From Hyperoodon ampullatus (taxonomy: Eukaryota > Chordata > Mammalia > Artiodactyla > Ziphiidae), in contig OX457061.1 of NCBI GenBank assembly GCA_949752795.1, positions 9,793,239 through 9,857,238 of the forward strand: a DNA stretch of 64,000 nucleotides, written 5' to 3'. Under the pieces are notes generated by a model. The model was not told where the DNA came from. It ran no database searches and worked only from the letters and a program-made list of their open reading frames with translations. This document shows positions 63,621 to 64,000 of the stretch, piece after piece; within the stretch, counting starts at the first letter, position 1, and every line of letters begins with the position of its first letter. The position numbers and the translations under genes are program-made.

Positions 63621-64000
63621 GGGCTTCCCAGGTGGCGCAGTGGTTAAGAATCTGCCTGCCGGGCTTCCCTGGTGGCGCAGTGGTTGAGAGTCCGCCTGCC
63701 GATGCAGGGGACACGGGTTCGTGCCCCGGTCCGGGAGGATCCCACGTGCCGCGGAGCAGCTGGGCCCGTGCGCCATGACCGCTGAGCCTGCGCGTCCAGA
63801 GCCTGTGCTCCGCAGCGGGAGAGGCCACAACAGTGAGAGGCCCCAGTACCGCAAAAAAAAAAAAAAAAAAAAAAAGAATCCGCCTGCCAATGCAGGGGAC
63901 ATGGGTTCGAGCCCTGGTCCGGGAAGATCCCACATGCCGTGGAGCAACTAAGCCCGTGCACAACTACTGAGCCTGCGCTCTAGAGCCCATGAGCCACAAC
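63621..64000 (+). mobile_element. CHR-1-type SINE, split by CHR-2 and cut by the window end
   Basis: The CHR-1 starts GGGCTTCCCAGGTGGCGCAG at 63621, is interrupted at 63661, and resumes at 63874 with 'aagaatccgcctgccaatgc'. It runs off the window. Confidence 0.92.
63661..63873 (+). mobile_element. CHR-2-type SINE nested in CHR-1
   Basis: CHR-2 body and poly(A), flanked by AAGAATCTGCCTGCC (63646-63660) and AAGAATCCGCCTGCC (63874-63888). The duplicated bases are part of the host CHR-1. Confidence 0.95.

Overview
The window is mammalian nuclear DNA, most likely from a cetacean (probably a toothed whale). It has split exons with GT/AG borders, L1, L2 and MIR repeats, and many copies of the tRNA-derived CHR SINEs of whales and hippos. 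I saw no ruminant BovB or Bov-tA and no primate Alu. The species call is an inference from repeat content.

The only host protein-coding gene I can support is the 3' half of PBX3, a TALE homeobox gene, on the minus strand. Six coding exons can be placed to the base: 59428-59618, 53185-53320, 11535-11700, 10167-10279, 9302-9391 and 6499-6591. They join in frame and encode the last 262 residues, from within the PBC-B region through the homeodomain to the natural stop. By counting back from the 434-residue human protein these would be residues 173-434. The 3' UTR runs to a poly(A) signal at 5080-5085. The exons for the start codon and the PBC-A region lie beyond base 64000. Omitting the 113-nt exon at 10167-10279 shifts the frame into a short alternative tail that matches the known PBX3b ending.

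Layout: 1-5050 is intergenic sequence downstream of PBX3 (MIR fragments, a class I retroviral solo LTR, one CHR-1, one CHR-2). 5060-15984 holds the last four exons and their short introns, with no young SINE or L1. 11701-53184 is a single 41.5-kb intron that splits the homeodomain. It is filled by a twin-primed L1 (16002-18169), two nearly complete but dead L1s facing each other tail to tail (about 26345-33188 on +, 42477-48668 on -), older L1 and L2 pieces and many CHR SINEs. 53321-59427 is the next intron, mostly old L2 plus one CHR-2. 59619-64000 is part of a further intron, with L2, a hAT-type DNA transposon fossil and a nested CHR-2-in-CHR-1 pair at the window edge.

I found no sign of an undescribed biological system. 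The most interesting structures are the layered retrotransposon events. In one, an L1 appears to have used a target site created by an earlier L1 insertion. In another, a full-length L1 carries a probable 3' transduction. Candidate regulatory sequence around PBX3 is inferred from motif content only, since I could not compare species.
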